Source: Acidobacteriota bacterium
GTDB taxonomy: Bacteria > Acidobacteriota > G020349885
Assembly: GCA_020349885.1 (NCBI GenBank)
Contig: CP070701.1
Coordinates: 1,604,846 to 1,668,845 of the forward strand
DNA: 64,000 nt
Direction of reading: 5' to 3'
Shown: positions 9,959 through 17,901 of the stretch, piece by piece
Layout: every line of letters starts with the position of its first letter
Numbering within the stretch: the stretch's first letter is position 1
Position numbers and translations under genes: made by a program
Notes under the pieces: model-generated
Seen by the model: the letters and a program-made list of their open reading frames with translations, nothing else
Database searches by the model: none
Told to the model about the DNA's origin: nothing

Positions 9959-10807
9959 ATGTTCCTGTCGCCGTTTTCTGAAAAAGCCCTCCGGCGGGCG
10001 CTCGAGCGGCGCGGCGCGAGTTTTATCCAGGATGTTTTCGTCTTTGAGAGCGTCGGCTCGACGAACGACGAGGCGAAGCGCCTGGCGCAGGGCGGTGCGC
10101 CCGAGGGGACGCTCGTCGCGGCGGACGAGCAGACCGCCGGGCGCGGCCGGGGGGAGAATTCCTGGCTCTCGCCCAAGGGCAAGGGGATCTACGCATCGCT
10201 CGTCCTGCGGCCCGCCCTCGAGCCCTCGCGCGGGGGGGAGCTGAGCCTTCTCGTCGGCGCGGCCGCCGCCGAAGCCCTCTCGGAAGAGACGGCGCTCCGG
10301 GTGGAAGTCAAGTGGCCGAACGACCTCGTGATTCACGGGCAGAAAGTGGGCGGCATCCTGGTCGAGGCGGCGGCGGGCGACCGCGTGCTCGAATACGCCG
10401 TCGCGGGAATCGGGGTAAACGTTTCTTTCGAGCGCAGGGAACTGCGCGGCGCGCACGTTCCCGCGACGTCGCTTGCTCTCGAAAAAGGGGATGTGCCGCC
10501 GCGCGAGGAAATCCTGGCCGCCGTGGCCGCCCGGCTCGGCCAGAGCTACCACGAATACCAAGAGCGGGGCTTTTCCCATTTGAAGAATCTTATGGAAACC
10601 GTGGCGACGCATCGGCGCGGCGACGCGCTCGCGCTCCAAACGGATGCGGGTATCCGGCGCGGCGCCTACGAGGGCATCGAGGAGGGCGGCCTGCTGCGCC
10701 TCCGCTTCGGGGACGGCTCCGTGAAAACCTTCGACTCGGACGGGGAGGCGCACGCGCTTCGCCCGAGCCCCGGCCCCGCTTCGGAGGGGCGGGCAAGCAC
10801 GCCGTGA
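9959..10807 (+). CDS. birA: Biotin-[acetyl-CoA-carboxylase] ligase, without DNA-binding domain
   Basis: 282 residues. Activates biotin as biotinyl-AMP and attaches it to the carboxyl-carrier protein. Motifs: SVGSTNDEAKRLA at 31-43, adenylate loop GRGRGENSW at 61-69, KWPNDL and KVGGILVE in the core, and a small C-terminal SH3-like domain. There is no N-terminal helix-turn-helix, so this is the monofunctional class and not a biotin-operon repressor. The ATG at 9959 follows the promoter; an upstream in-frame GTG at 9920 would lie within the promoter. coaX follows after 11 nt. Confidence 0.94.
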   Translation: MFLSPFSEKALRRALERRGASFIQDVFVFESVGSTNDEAKRLAQGGAPEGTLVAADEQTAGRGRGENSWLSPKGKGIYASLVLRPALEPSRGGELSLLVGAAAAEALSEETALRVEVKWPNDLVIHGQKVGGILVEAAAGDRVLEYAVAGIGVNVSFERRELRGAHVPATSLALEKGDVPPREEILAAVAARLGQSYHEYQERGFSHLKNLMETVATHRRGDALALQTDAGIRRGAYEGIEEGGLLRLRFGDGSVKTFDSDGEAHALRPSPGPASEGRASTP

Positions 10808-10818
10808 AGGAAAAGAAT

Positions 10819-11583
10819 ATGCTTTTGGCCGTAGATGTCGGAAACACGCAGACGGTTTTCGGGGTCTTCGAGGGCAAGACGCTCGCCGCCTCCCTGCGCG
10901 TGGCGACCGACCTTCAAAAAACCGAGGACGAGTACGCGCTTCTCCTGGACGCGTTTCTTGCGCAGCGCGACCGGAAAGGCAAGGTACAGGGCGTGGCCAT
11001 CGCAAACGTCGTGCCGCCGCTTGCGCCCGCGTTCGAGGCGCTGGCGAGGCGGCGCTTCGGCGTAGAGCCGCTCGTTGTGCGTGCCGGCGTCAAGACCGGC
11101 GTCCCCATCCTCTACGACAACCCTCTCGAAGTGGGCGCCGACCGCATCGTGAACGCCGTGGCCGTCTGCCAGCTCTACCGCGCCCCGGCCATCGTCGTGG
11201 ACTTCGGCACGGCGACCACGTTCGACGTCATCACGGCCAAGAATGAATACGCCGGCGGGATCATCGCGCCCGGCCTCACGCTTTCGGCGGAGACGCTTTT
11301 CGCGCACGCCTCGCGCCTTCCCCGCGTCGAGATCGCGCCCCCCTCGAAAACGGTCGCAACCAACACCATCGAAAGCATCCAGGCCGGCCTCTACCACGGC
11401 TACGTCGGTCTCGTCGAGGGCGTTCTCGAAAAAATTCGCGAGGAGCGCAAAGAGGATTTCTTCGTCGTCGCCACGGGCGGCCAGGCTTCCCTCATCGCCC
11501 CCTCGGTGTCGGCCATCGAGAAAGTGGACCTGGACTTGACGCTTCAGGGGCTGCGCATCCTCTATGAGAAGAACCGCTCCTAA
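10819..11583 (+). CDS. coaX: Type III pantothenate kinase
   Basis: 254 residues. Phosphorylates pantothenate in the first step of CoA synthesis. Typical ASKHA-fold motifs: AVDVGNTQT at 4-12 (phosphate loop), GADRIVNAVA in the middle, VDFGTATTFDVI (second phosphate loop) and GGIIAPGL. The ATG at 10819 starts at the usual MLLAVDVGNT and has AAGGA a few nt upstream. An in-frame GTG at 10804, overlapping the birA stop, is the alternative. The birA-coaX pairing is common in bacteria. Confidence 0.96.
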   Translation: MLLAVDVGNTQTVFGVFEGKTLAASLRVATDLQKTEDEYALLLDAFLAQRDRKGKVQGVAIANVVPPLAPAFEALARRRFGVEPLVVRAGVKTGVPILYDNPLEVGADRIVNAVAVCQLYRAPAIVVDFGTATTFDVITAKNEYAGGIIAPGLTLSAETLFAHASRLPRVEIAPPSKTVATNTIESIQAGLYHGYVGLVEGVLEKIREERKEDFFVVATGGQASLIAPSVSAIEKVDLDLTLQGLRILYEKNRS

Positions 11584-12328
11584 GGGCGCTCGCCGGACAC
11601 CAAAACTCGCTCGCACGAGCAAGGCTGAAAAGAGCAGAACGAGAAAGAAGGGGAAAAAAACCGCCGAAGCCGGGAAGGCGGGCTCCGCCGTGCGCTACTT
11701 CTCAGAGGCGGAAAAGCATTTCAGCCTGCGCTTCGGGCGGCCGCTCCTTCTCTCGCCGCGCGACGTCGCCAAGGTCGAGGAGTGGCACGCGATGGGCGTT
11801 CCCCTGCGCGCCGTGAAGCGCGGCATCGACCGCCACTTCGAGCGCCTCGACCCCTCGCGCCGCCGCAAGGCCGTCGTGCTCGCGTTCTGCGAGAACGCCG
11901 TCCTCGACGAGTGGGAAAACATGCGTGCGCAGGGCTCGCGGGGCGCGGCGCGGCCTCGCAAGGTAAAGGAATCCCCGAAGAAAACGCTTGAAAAATTTTT
12001 GAACCGCCTCAAGCGCGCCCGGAAGAAATCGAAGGCGGACTGGGCGGCGCCGCTTTTCGAAGAACTGCGCGGCGAGGCGGAAAGGGCGCTCGCCTCAAAG
12101 AAAATACCGACCGCGGAGAAATTCGCCGCGCGCCTCGAGCGCCGCGTCTTGAAGTTCCTCAAGGCCCGCGCCCCGAAGGAGCGGCTCGACCGCGCGCGCC
12201 GAAAAATCGCCAAGGCGCTCGCCCCCTACCGCCCACGCATGGACGAGGCCGTCTACCGCGAGGCGCTCGAGCACCAGACTCTGGAGGCGGTGTGGAAGGA
12301 GGCGGGGATTCCGAAGATACCGGGGTGA
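11564..12328 (+). CDS. Conserved hypothetical basic protein (YFSEAEKHF / LLLSPRDVAKVEEW type)
   Basis: 254 residues starting inside the end of coaX (20-nt overlap), so translationally coupled to it. Layout: a Lys/Arg-rich tail (1-40), a conserved-looking block YFSEAEKHFSLRFGRPLLLSPRDVAK (about 45-70) continuing to VPLRAVKRGIDRHFER, then an alpha-helical, Lys/Arg-rich C-terminal half likely to form coiled coils. Blocks like this (a fixed SP-D motif, then GIPL-VVLRGID) occur in hypothetical proteins of Acidobacteriota-like genomes; this is recalled similarity, not a search. Nucleic-acid binding is plausible from the charge. No catalytic motif seen. Confidence 0.75.
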   Translation: MRRTAPKGARRTPKLARTSKAEKSRTRKKGKKTAEAGKAGSAVRYFSEAEKHFSLRFGRPLLLSPRDVAKVEEWHAMGVPLRAVKRGIDRHFERLDPSRRRKAVVLAFCENAVLDEWENMRAQGSRGAARPRKVKESPKKTLEKFLNRLKRARKKSKADWAAPLFEELRGEAERALASKKIPTAEKFAARLERRVLKFLKARAPKERLDRARRKIAKALAPYRPRMDEAVYREALEHQTLEAVWKEAGIPKIPG

Positions 12329-12332
12329 CCCG

Positions 12333-13046
12333 CTAGCCCTGCCTCTCCCCGAAGATAGCCCGCCCAACCCGGACAAGCGTGGCACCTTCCTCGATCGCAA
12401 TCTGAAAATCCTCCGTCATGCCCATCGAGAGGTGGCGCATCGAAACGTGCGGAAAATTTCTTTCTCGCGCCCGCTCCGCGAGCTCGCGCAGGCGGACGAA
12501 GAAGGGGCGCGTCTTTTCGGGGTCGGGGTCGTAGGGAGGAAGCGTCATGAGTCCCTCGACGGCGACGCGCGGACAGGAGGCAAGCGCTTCGAGGAACGCC
12601 AGGAGATTCTCTGGAGCGACGCCCGCCCGCTCCGCCCTGTCCGAAAAATCCACCTGCGCCAGGACGGGCACGTGCTCCACGCCCGCGGCCTCGGCGCGCT
12701 TTTGAAGTTCCTTCGCAAGCTTTTCGCGGTCGAGCGAGTGCACCAGGGCGAAGCGCCCCACGAGGTCGCGCGCCTTCCGGGTCTGCACCTGCCCCACCAT
12801 GTGCCACGCGACGGAAATTTCCCGAAGCGCCTCCATCTTGGGGAGCGCCTCCTCGACGCGGTTCTCTCCGAAGACGCGCAGGCCCGCCGCGTGGGCGGCG
12901 CGGACGGTTTCGGGAGGAAAGGTTTTCGACACGGCGACGAGCTCCACGTCCTCCGCGCGGCGCCTCGCGCGGTCGCAGGCGCGCCCGATGCGCTCTCGAA
13001 CCTCTTCGATGCGCCTTGAAAGCTCCACGGCCGGGTCAGGGGACAA
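12333..13046 (-). CDS. YggS-family PLP homeostasis protein
   Basis: 237 residues forming a TIM-barrel of the alanine racemase N-terminal type. The PLP lysine is Lys41 in VAVSKTFP. Other family motifs: GENRVEEALPK, WHMVGQVQTRKA, LMTLPP and LSMGMTEDFQIAIEEGATLVRVGRAIFG at the end. It binds PLP without a known catalytic reaction and keeps PLP pools balanced. The start overlaps the RNase HI-like gene by 11 nt, so it is the last cistron of the zinc-ribbon / RNase HI / YggS group. Confidence 0.95.
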   Translation of the reverse strand: MSPDPAVELSRRIEEVRERIGRACDRARRRAEDVELVAVSKTFPPETVRAAHAAGLRVFGENRVEEALPKMEALREISVAWHMVGQVQTRKARDLVGRFALVHSLDREKLAKELQKRAEAAGVEHVPVLAQVDFSDRAERAGVAPENLLAFLEALASCPRVAVEGLMTLPPYDPDPEKTRPFFVRLRELAERARERNFPHVSMRHLSMGMTEDFQIAIEEGATLVRVGRAIFGERQG

Positions 13047-13560
13047 ACGGAAGTTTCTCGAACGGGAGAATTCCGGGGAAGGAGTTTTTCTTCAGGTTCA
13101 CGGCTATGTTCGCCAGCCGGTCGGCGCGCTTGTTCTCCTTGCGCGGGATGTGGGAAATCTCGAAGCGCTCGAACCGCGCCGCCTGCTTGACGGCCTCGGC
13201 GTGCAGGGGCTTGAGGTGCTCGTTCTGCACGCGGTAGAGGCCCTTCACCTGCTTGACCAGAAGCTCCGAGTCGGAGCGCACGAGAAGCGTCCGCGCCCCA
13301 GCGGCCCGGGCGTAGGCGAGCGCCGCGAGGAGCGCGCAGTATTCGGCGCGGTTGTTCGTGGCGCGGCCGAGATAACCGTACAATTCGACCTCCCTGTCCG
13401 TACCGGCGCCCGAGTCGGCGCGGGCGGGGCTTCCGTCTTCCCCCGCCGGGGCATCCGGGGCAAGCATGGCGATGACGCCGAAGCCCGATTCGCCGGGATT
13501 GCCGCGCGAAGCGCCGTCGATGTAAGCTGTCAGGGTTTTCGTCCGTCCCGGCGGGTTCAC
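13036..13560 (-). CDS. Ribonuclease HI-like protein
   Basis: 174 residues. RNase H fold with all four acidic active-site residues visible: Asp15 (YIDGASRGNPG), Glu73 (NNRAEYCAL), Asp97 (RSDSELLVKQ) and Asp147 (NKRADRLAN). It should cut RNA in RNA-DNA hybrids. A 25-30-residue Pro/Gly/Asp-rich insertion (about 33-58) interrupts the first beta-hairpin. The GTG start at 13558-13560 overlaps the stop of the zinc-ribbon gene (GTGA); this pairing is a familiar arrangement. Catalysis is inferred from the intact tetrad. Confidence 0.9.
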   Translation of the reverse strand: MNPPGRTKTLTAYIDGASRGNPGESGFGVIAMLAPDAPAGEDGSPARADSGAGTDREVELYGYLGRATNNRAEYCALLAALAYARAAGARTLLVRSDSELLVKQVKGLYRVQNEHLKPLHAEAVKQAARFERFEISHIPRKENKRADRLANIAVNLKKNSFPGILPFEKLPFVP

Positions 13561-14282
13561 GCGGAGGCCGCTTCTTCGTCCTCGCTCCAGATGAGGATCC
13601 GGCTGCAGTGCTCGCAGAGAAGGAGCTTCTCGCACTGGCGCACTTCCTGGATGTGCTGCGGCCGCACGAGCATGGCGCAGGCCTCGCACACCTCGCCCGC
13701 GATGCGGGAGACGGCAATGCCGTGGCGGTTCTCGACCAGGCGCATGAAAATATCGAGAGGCTCCGAGTCGAGCGCGCCGCTTTCCTCGCTCCAGCGTGCT
13801 TCGAGGCCCTCGCGGCGCGTGCTGAGCGCTTTTTCCTCCTCGTCGAACGCCCGAAGCTCCGACTCGACCCGCTGCTTGAAGGAAGGCTCCTCGCGCTTCT
13901 TCGCCTCGGCCTTCTTGCGCGTCTCCTCCTCCTCGGTCATGCATTCGAGAATCTGCTCCTCGATGCCGTGGATTTTTTCCCGAACCGACTTAATCTCACC
14001 AAGAAGCGCCTTGTAAGCCTCGTTGGTTTTGACTTCGAGAAGCTGCGAATCGTACTTGTTCTTCTGCTCGTTCAGCGCCTCCACGTCAACTTCGAGCGAA
14101 TGAATTACCTTGCGGACGGACGCGACGCCCTCGGAGAACGCCTTGAGCTCGGCCTCGAACGCTTCGCTTTCCTTTTGCAGGGCCGCCCGCTTGGCCGGGA
14201 GCGCCGCCAGCTGCTCGTCCGTTTCAGCGCGCGCCGTGTAGATTTCCTGCATGCGAATCAGCCGCGCGATGGTTTCCTTCAT
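13557..14282 (-). CDS. Coiled-coil protein with C4-type zinc ribbon (DUF164 type)
   Basis: 241 residues. Residues 1-170 are a long antiparallel coiled coil rich in Glu, Lys and Ala. The C terminus carries a zinc ribbon with CEAC ... CEHC cysteine pairs. The family often sits beside RNase HI-like and dinuclear-metal YqfO-type genes; its role is unclear, possibly nucleic-acid binding. The ATG at 14280-14282 gives the conserved start MKETIARLIRMQEI; an upstream ATG (14321) would lie inside the terminator hairpin. Confidence 0.88.
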   Translation of the reverse strand: MKETIARLIRMQEIYTARAETDEQLAALPAKRAALQKESEAFEAELKAFSEGVASVRKVIHSLEVDVEALNEQKNKYDSQLLEVKTNEAYKALLGEIKSVREKIHGIEEQILECMTEEEETRKKAEAKKREEPSFKQRVESELRAFDEEEKALSTRREGLEARWSEESGALDSEPLDIFMRLVENRHGIAVSRIAGEVCEACAMLVRPQHIQEVRQCEKLLLCEHCSRILIWSEDEEAASA

Positions 14283-14308
14283 CGTCCGCCGCTCTTTCCT
14301 GAGAAACG

Positions 14309-14339
14309 AAAAAGGGGACATTCCCTTGAGAACGTCCCC
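14309..14339 (-). terminator. Intrinsic terminator or attenuator hairpin
   Basis: Minus-strand stem GGGGAC / GTCCCC (14339-14334 with 14319-14314), extended by two A-T pairs beyond one mismatch, 8-nt loop, then five T (14313-14309). It follows the oxidoreductase array and precedes the zinc-ribbon gene, with a promoter at 14414-14442 just upstream. It could end the array transcript, end a small RNA, or attenuate the downstream gene. Confidence 0.65.
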
Positions 14340-14407
14340 GTGCTGCGCTTCGGGCGGCTTCTACACCGCCCGCCTCGGCTCACCTCGTTCGGCCTCATGC
14401 GTTGCAT
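14309..14407 (-). ncRNA. Candidate small RNA or attenuated leader (about 99 nt)
   Basis: A complete small transcription unit on the minus strand: promoter at 14442-14414, predicted start near 14407, an internal stem GGGCGG/CCGCCC, a short ATGC/GCAT stem near the 5' end, and the terminator hairpin ending at 14309. It contains no ORF of note. I do not recognise an Rfam family. The alternative is a 5' leader with attenuator for the zinc-ribbon gene starting 27 nt further on. Confidence 0.4.
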
Positions 14408-14413
14408 CAGTGC

Positions 14414-14442
14414 AGTATGCCAAAAAGAAACGCGCCATGCAA
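14414..14442 (-). promoter_or_regulatory. Promoter upstream of the candidate small RNA / zinc-ribbon operon
   Basis: TTGCAT (14442-14437), 17-bp spacer, CATACT (14419-14414) on the minus strand, between the last oxidoreductase gene and the terminator hairpin. Confidence 0.5.
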
Positions 14443-14504
14443 CACGTGCGCGGACTCGGCGCGGGTGCTCTGGACGCGTGCGGCCGCCGTCCGGTCGTGG
14501 ACGT

Positions 14505-16091
14505 CTACGCGGCGGCGATGCCCCTGCTCCAGTCCTTGAGGATCTGGAGTGCGGCGAGCCGGCCAGGCACGGACGAGATGCCGCCTCCGGGGTGCGCGCT
14601 CGAGCCGCAAAGGTAAAGGTTCCTGACCGGCATGCGGTAGTGCGCCCAGCCGGGCACGGGTCGCATGGATAGATCCTGGTCGAGAGTAATCTCTCCGTGG
14701 CAGATATCCCCGGCGGTGAGGCCGTAGACGGTTTCGAGATCGAGAGGCGTCAGCACCTGGCGGTGAAGGATGGCTTTCTTGACGTTGGGGGCGTACTTCG
14801 AGAGGGCTTCGATGACCAGGTCTCCCAGCTCCTCGCGCCGGTCGTTCCAGTTCCCTTCCTTGAGATGGTACGGGGTGTTCTGGACGAAAAGGTCCGCAAC
14901 GTACTTGCCCTCGGGAGCGAGGCTCGGGTCGAGGAGAGAGGGGATGGCCAAGTCGAAGCAAGGCGTCCTCGGGAAGCGGCCGTACTTGGCGTCGTCGTAG
15001 GCACGCTCCCAGTGCTCCATGCTGTGAGTCCCCGTCATGTATCCCCGCAGGTGCGGGCCGTCCCCGGGAAGACACGTGAAGTTCGGAAGCTCGCTCAGGG
15101 CAAGGTTTATCTTGGCCGAAGCCCCGTTCATCCTGAAGTTGCGGACATGCCACAGGAACTTGGGATCGAGAGAAGAGGGATCGAGCAGCTTCAGAAAGGT
15201 TCGGTGCAGGTCGGTGCTTGCGGCAACGATTTTTCCGGAAATCTCCTCGCCGCTTTCGAGTGCCACGCCGGCGGTCGCGCCGTTTTTGACAATAATTCTC
15301 GCCACGGGCGCCTCCGTGCGTATCTCTGCGCCGTAGCTCCTTGCGGACCTCGCGATGGCTTCGCTGATGGCGCCTATGCCTCCGCGCGGGAAGCCCGACC
15401 ACTCGACGGCCGTGTGGTAACCCAGCAGGAAAAAGGCCGAGCCCGGAGATTTCGGGCCCAACATCGGGCCGCCGGATATGAGCGAGGCGATCACGGCCTT
15501 CACAACGTCCGACTCAAACCACTCGTCCAGATAGTCCGATATGCTCATGGTAGTGAGCCGCATTAGCTCGTACATGTCGTTTTTGCCGAGCCTCCGGAAG
15601 CGAAGCGCCGTGCGCAGCAACCCCCACGTCGAGGAAAAGCTGGTATCGGCGATGTCCGGCGCCGGCGCACCGATAAGCGGAGAGACAAAACCGGAGAGAC
15701 GTTCAACGAAATCCATATACTCGGGGTACTTCTTCGCGTCCTTCCTGGAAAATTTCTCTATCTCTTTCTGGGCTTTCTCCACCTCGTCATGCAATATGAG
15801 ATACCTTCCGTCCGGCATGGGCGCGAACGCAGCGGAACTGCGGGGAAGGAATTCCAGGCCGTGCTTTACGAGATCCAGGTCGCGGACGACGGAGTCGGAC
15901 AGCCAATCGCATTGGATGGCGCAGGTGTTGTATTTGAATCCCGGAAAAATCTCCTCCGTCGCCGCCGCGCCGCCCAGGACGTGCCGCGCCTCGACGACCA
16001 GAACCTTCTTTCCGCTTTTAGCAAGGTAAGCGGCGGTCGTGAGGCCGTTGTGGCCTCCTCCTATGACGATTGCATCGTACTGTTTACTCAT
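14505..16091 (-). CDS. PYROXD2-like FAD-dependent oxidoreductase, paralog 1 (clade A)
   Basis: 528 residues. A flavin amine-oxidase/phytoene-desaturase-fold protein of the COG1233 type: FAD-binding GGGHNG at 11-16, Glu34 (VVEARHVLGG) as ribose ligand, and a C-terminal HPGGGISSVPGRLAA flavin motif. Clade-A signature SPGSAFFLLGYHTAVEW at 215-231 and FPRGGIGAISEA. Last of six same-strand copies in transcription order; 134 nt separate it from paralog 2. Preceded by AGGAGA about 10 nt before the ATG. The substrate is unknown: no phytoene synthase or other carotenoid gene is present. Its 3' flank (about 65 bp after the stop) still resembles the 3' flank of paralog 2. Confidence 0.9.
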   Translation of the reverse strand: MSKQYDAIVIGGGHNGLTTAAYLAKSGKKVLVVEARHVLGGAAATEEIFPGFKYNTCAIQCDWLSDSVVRDLDLVKHGLEFLPRSSAAFAPMPDGRYLILHDEVEKAQKEIEKFSRKDAKKYPEYMDFVERLSGFVSPLIGAPAPDIADTSFSSTWGLLRTALRFRRLGKNDMYELMRLTTMSISDYLDEWFESDVVKAVIASLISGGPMLGPKSPGSAFFLLGYHTAVEWSGFPRGGIGAISEAIARSARSYGAEIRTEAPVARIIVKNGATAGVALESGEEISGKIVAASTDLHRTFLKLLDPSSLDPKFLWHVRNFRMNGASAKINLALSELPNFTCLPGDGPHLRGYMTGTHSMEHWERAYDDAKYGRFPRTPCFDLAIPSLLDPSLAPEGKYVADLFVQNTPYHLKEGNWNDRREELGDLVIEALSKYAPNVKKAILHRQVLTPLDLETVYGLTAGDICHGEITLDQDLSMRPVPGWAHYRMPVRNLYLCGSSAHPGGGISSVPGRLAALQILKDWSRGIAAA

Positions 16092-16133
16092 TTTCCAGAT
16101 TCTCCTGTGTTGATGATTCTTGGGCGTTTCCTG

Positions 16134-16225
16134 TATTGAATATAGAGTCTACCATTGCCGCAGCCCCTGAGCACCTCCGGCGCGGGGGCTCTCGGCGCGT
16201 GCGACCGCCGTCAGGCCGCAGCCGT
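16134..16225 (-). repeat. Spacer with decayed oxidoreductase 3' end
   Basis: The 134-nt gap between paralogs 2 and 1. Its minus strand contains a degenerate copy (about 16179-16134) of the 3' coding tail found intact at the end of paralog 4 (LEMLKDFKSGRL and its stop). Next to it, about 65 bp resemble the sequence downstream of paralog 1. Read by eye; not translated as a gene. Confidence 0.5.
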
Positions 16226-17809
16226 TTACCCGGCGATGCCCAGGCGGCAGTCCTCGAGAATCTTGCGTGCGGCGAGCCGGCCCGGCGTGGCGGAGATGCC
16301 GCCTCCGGGGTGCGTGCTCGCGCCGCAAAGGTAAAGGTTCTTTATCGGCATGCGGTAGTGCGCCCAGCCCGGCACGGGCCGCATGAACAGAAGCTGATCG
16401 AGAGTAATCTCTCCTTGACAGATATCCCCGTTGGTGATGCCGTAGATGGTTTCGAGATCGAGCGGCGTCAGCACCTGGCGGTGAAGGATGGCTTTCTTGA
16501 TGTTGGGGGCGTACTTCGCGAGGGCGTCGATGACCAGGTCTCCCAGCTCCTCGCGCCGGTCGTTCCAGTTCCCTTCCTTGAGATGGTACGGGGTGTATTG
16601 GAGGAAGACGTCCATGACGTGCTTGCCCTCTGGGGCGAAGCTCGGGTCGACGAGCGAGGGGATGGCCGCGTCGAAACAGGGCGTCCTCGGGAAGCGGCCG
16701 TACTTGGCGTCGTCGTAGGCGCGCTCCAACTGCTCCATGCTGTTGATCCCCAGTATCATTCCCCGCAGGTGCGGCCCGTCTCCGGGAAGACACGTAAAGT
16801 TCGGAAGCTCACTAAGGGCCAAGTTTATCTTGGCCGAAGCCCCGTTCATCCTGAAGTTGCGGACGTGCCACAGGAACTTGGGCTCGAGATAAGCGGGATC
16901 GACCAGCTTCAGAAAGGTCCGGTGCAGGTCGGCGCTCGAGGCAACGATTTTTCCAAGAATTTCCTCGCCGCTTTCGAGGACCACGCCGGCGGCCGCGCCG
17001 TTTTTGAGGAGAACCTTCGCCACGGGCGCTTCCGTGCGTATCTCGACGCCGTGGCTCCTTGCGGACTTCGCTATGGCTTCGCTGATTGCGCCTATGCCTC
17101 CGCGCGGGAAGCCCGACCACTCGCCGGCCATGTGGTAACCCAGCAGGAAATAGCCCAAGCCTGGGGATTTCGGGCCCAACATCGGGCCGCCGGAGATGTC
17201 CGAGGCGATCACGGCCTTCAAGACGTCCGTCTCGAACCACTCGTCCAGACAGTCCGATACGCTCATGGAAACGAACCGCATGAACTCGTACATATCGTTC
17301 TTTCCGAGCCTCCTGAAGCGAAGCGCCGTGCGCAGCATCTGCCACGTCGAGGAGAAGCTGGTATCGGTGATGTCCGGCGCCGGCGCGGCGAGAATCGGAG
17401 CGGCGAAACTGGAAAGACGGGTCACAAAATCGTGATACTCGGCGAACTTCTGCGCGTCCTTCTTGGAAAACTTCTCTATTTCTTTCTGGGCTTCCTCCAT
17501 CTCGTCCCACAAAATGAAATATCTTCCGTCCGGCATGAGCGTGAACATCGAAGTGCTGCGGGGAAGAATTTCCAGGCCGTGCTTTTCGAGGTCCAGGTCG
17601 CGGACGACGGCCTCGGAGAGCCAGTCGCAGAGGAAGGCGCAGGTGTTGTATTTGAACCCCGGGCAAATTTCCTCAGTCGCCGCCGTGCCGCCCAGGACGT
17701 TCCGCGCCTCGACGACCAGAACCTTCTTTCCACTTTTCGCAAGGTATGCGGCGGTCGTGAGGCCGTTGTGGCCTCCTCCTATGACGATTGCGTCGTATTG
17801 GTTGCTCAT
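16226..17809 (-). CDS. PYROXD2-like FAD-dependent oxidoreductase, paralog 2 (clade A)
   Basis: 527 residues, very similar to paralog 1 throughout. FAD motif GGGHNG at 11-16, Glu34 in VVEARNVLGG, C-terminal HPGGGISATPGRLAARKIL. The clade-A signature reads SPGLGYFLLGYHMAGEW, with small changes from paralogs 1 and 3 exactly in the segment expected to line the substrate cavity. An AGGAGA ribosome-binding site precedes the ATG. It lies 92 nt after paralog 3. A flavin oxidoreductase role is well supported by the motifs; the substrate is not. Confidence 0.9.
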   Translation of the reverse strand: MSNQYDAIVIGGGHNGLTTAAYLAKSGKKVLVVEARNVLGGTAATEEICPGFKYNTCAFLCDWLSEAVVRDLDLEKHGLEILPRSTSMFTLMPDGRYFILWDEMEEAQKEIEKFSKKDAQKFAEYHDFVTRLSSFAAPILAAPAPDITDTSFSSTWQMLRTALRFRRLGKNDMYEFMRFVSMSVSDCLDEWFETDVLKAVIASDISGGPMLGPKSPGLGYFLLGYHMAGEWSGFPRGGIGAISEAIAKSARSHGVEIRTEAPVAKVLLKNGAAAGVVLESGEEILGKIVASSADLHRTFLKLVDPAYLEPKFLWHVRNFRMNGASAKINLALSELPNFTCLPGDGPHLRGMILGINSMEQLERAYDDAKYGRFPRTPCFDAAIPSLVDPSFAPEGKHVMDVFLQYTPYHLKEGNWNDRREELGDLVIDALAKYAPNIKKAILHRQVLTPLDLETIYGITNGDICQGEITLDQLLFMRPVPGWAHYRMPIKNLYLCGASTHPGGGISATPGRLAARKILEDCRLGIAG

Positions 17810-17846
17810 TTCTTAGAATCTCCTGTTTCAAGGCATATAGAAGTTT

Positions 17847-17890
17847 CCAATTTTAAAGTCTACCATTTCCAAAATCTTTTAGCATCTCAG
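17847..17890 (-). repeat. Decayed oxidoreductase 3' tail in spacer
   Basis: In the gap between paralogs 3 and 2 the minus strand resembles, over about 44 nt with one deletion and scattered changes, the last codons and stop of paralog 4 (19566-19522). Paralog 3 already has its own C-terminal helix just upstream, so this is an extra, broken copy, as a tandem duplication with a breakpoint near the 3' end would leave. Confidence 0.55.
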
Positions 17891-17901
17891 GTCGCGGCCG
17901 T

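Noticed and set aside
11564-11583. Frameshift in coaX, suggested by the 20-nt overlap with the next gene
   Set aside because: coaX is full length (254 residues) with all motifs, and the downstream protein is unrelated to it; the overlap is ordinary translational coupling.
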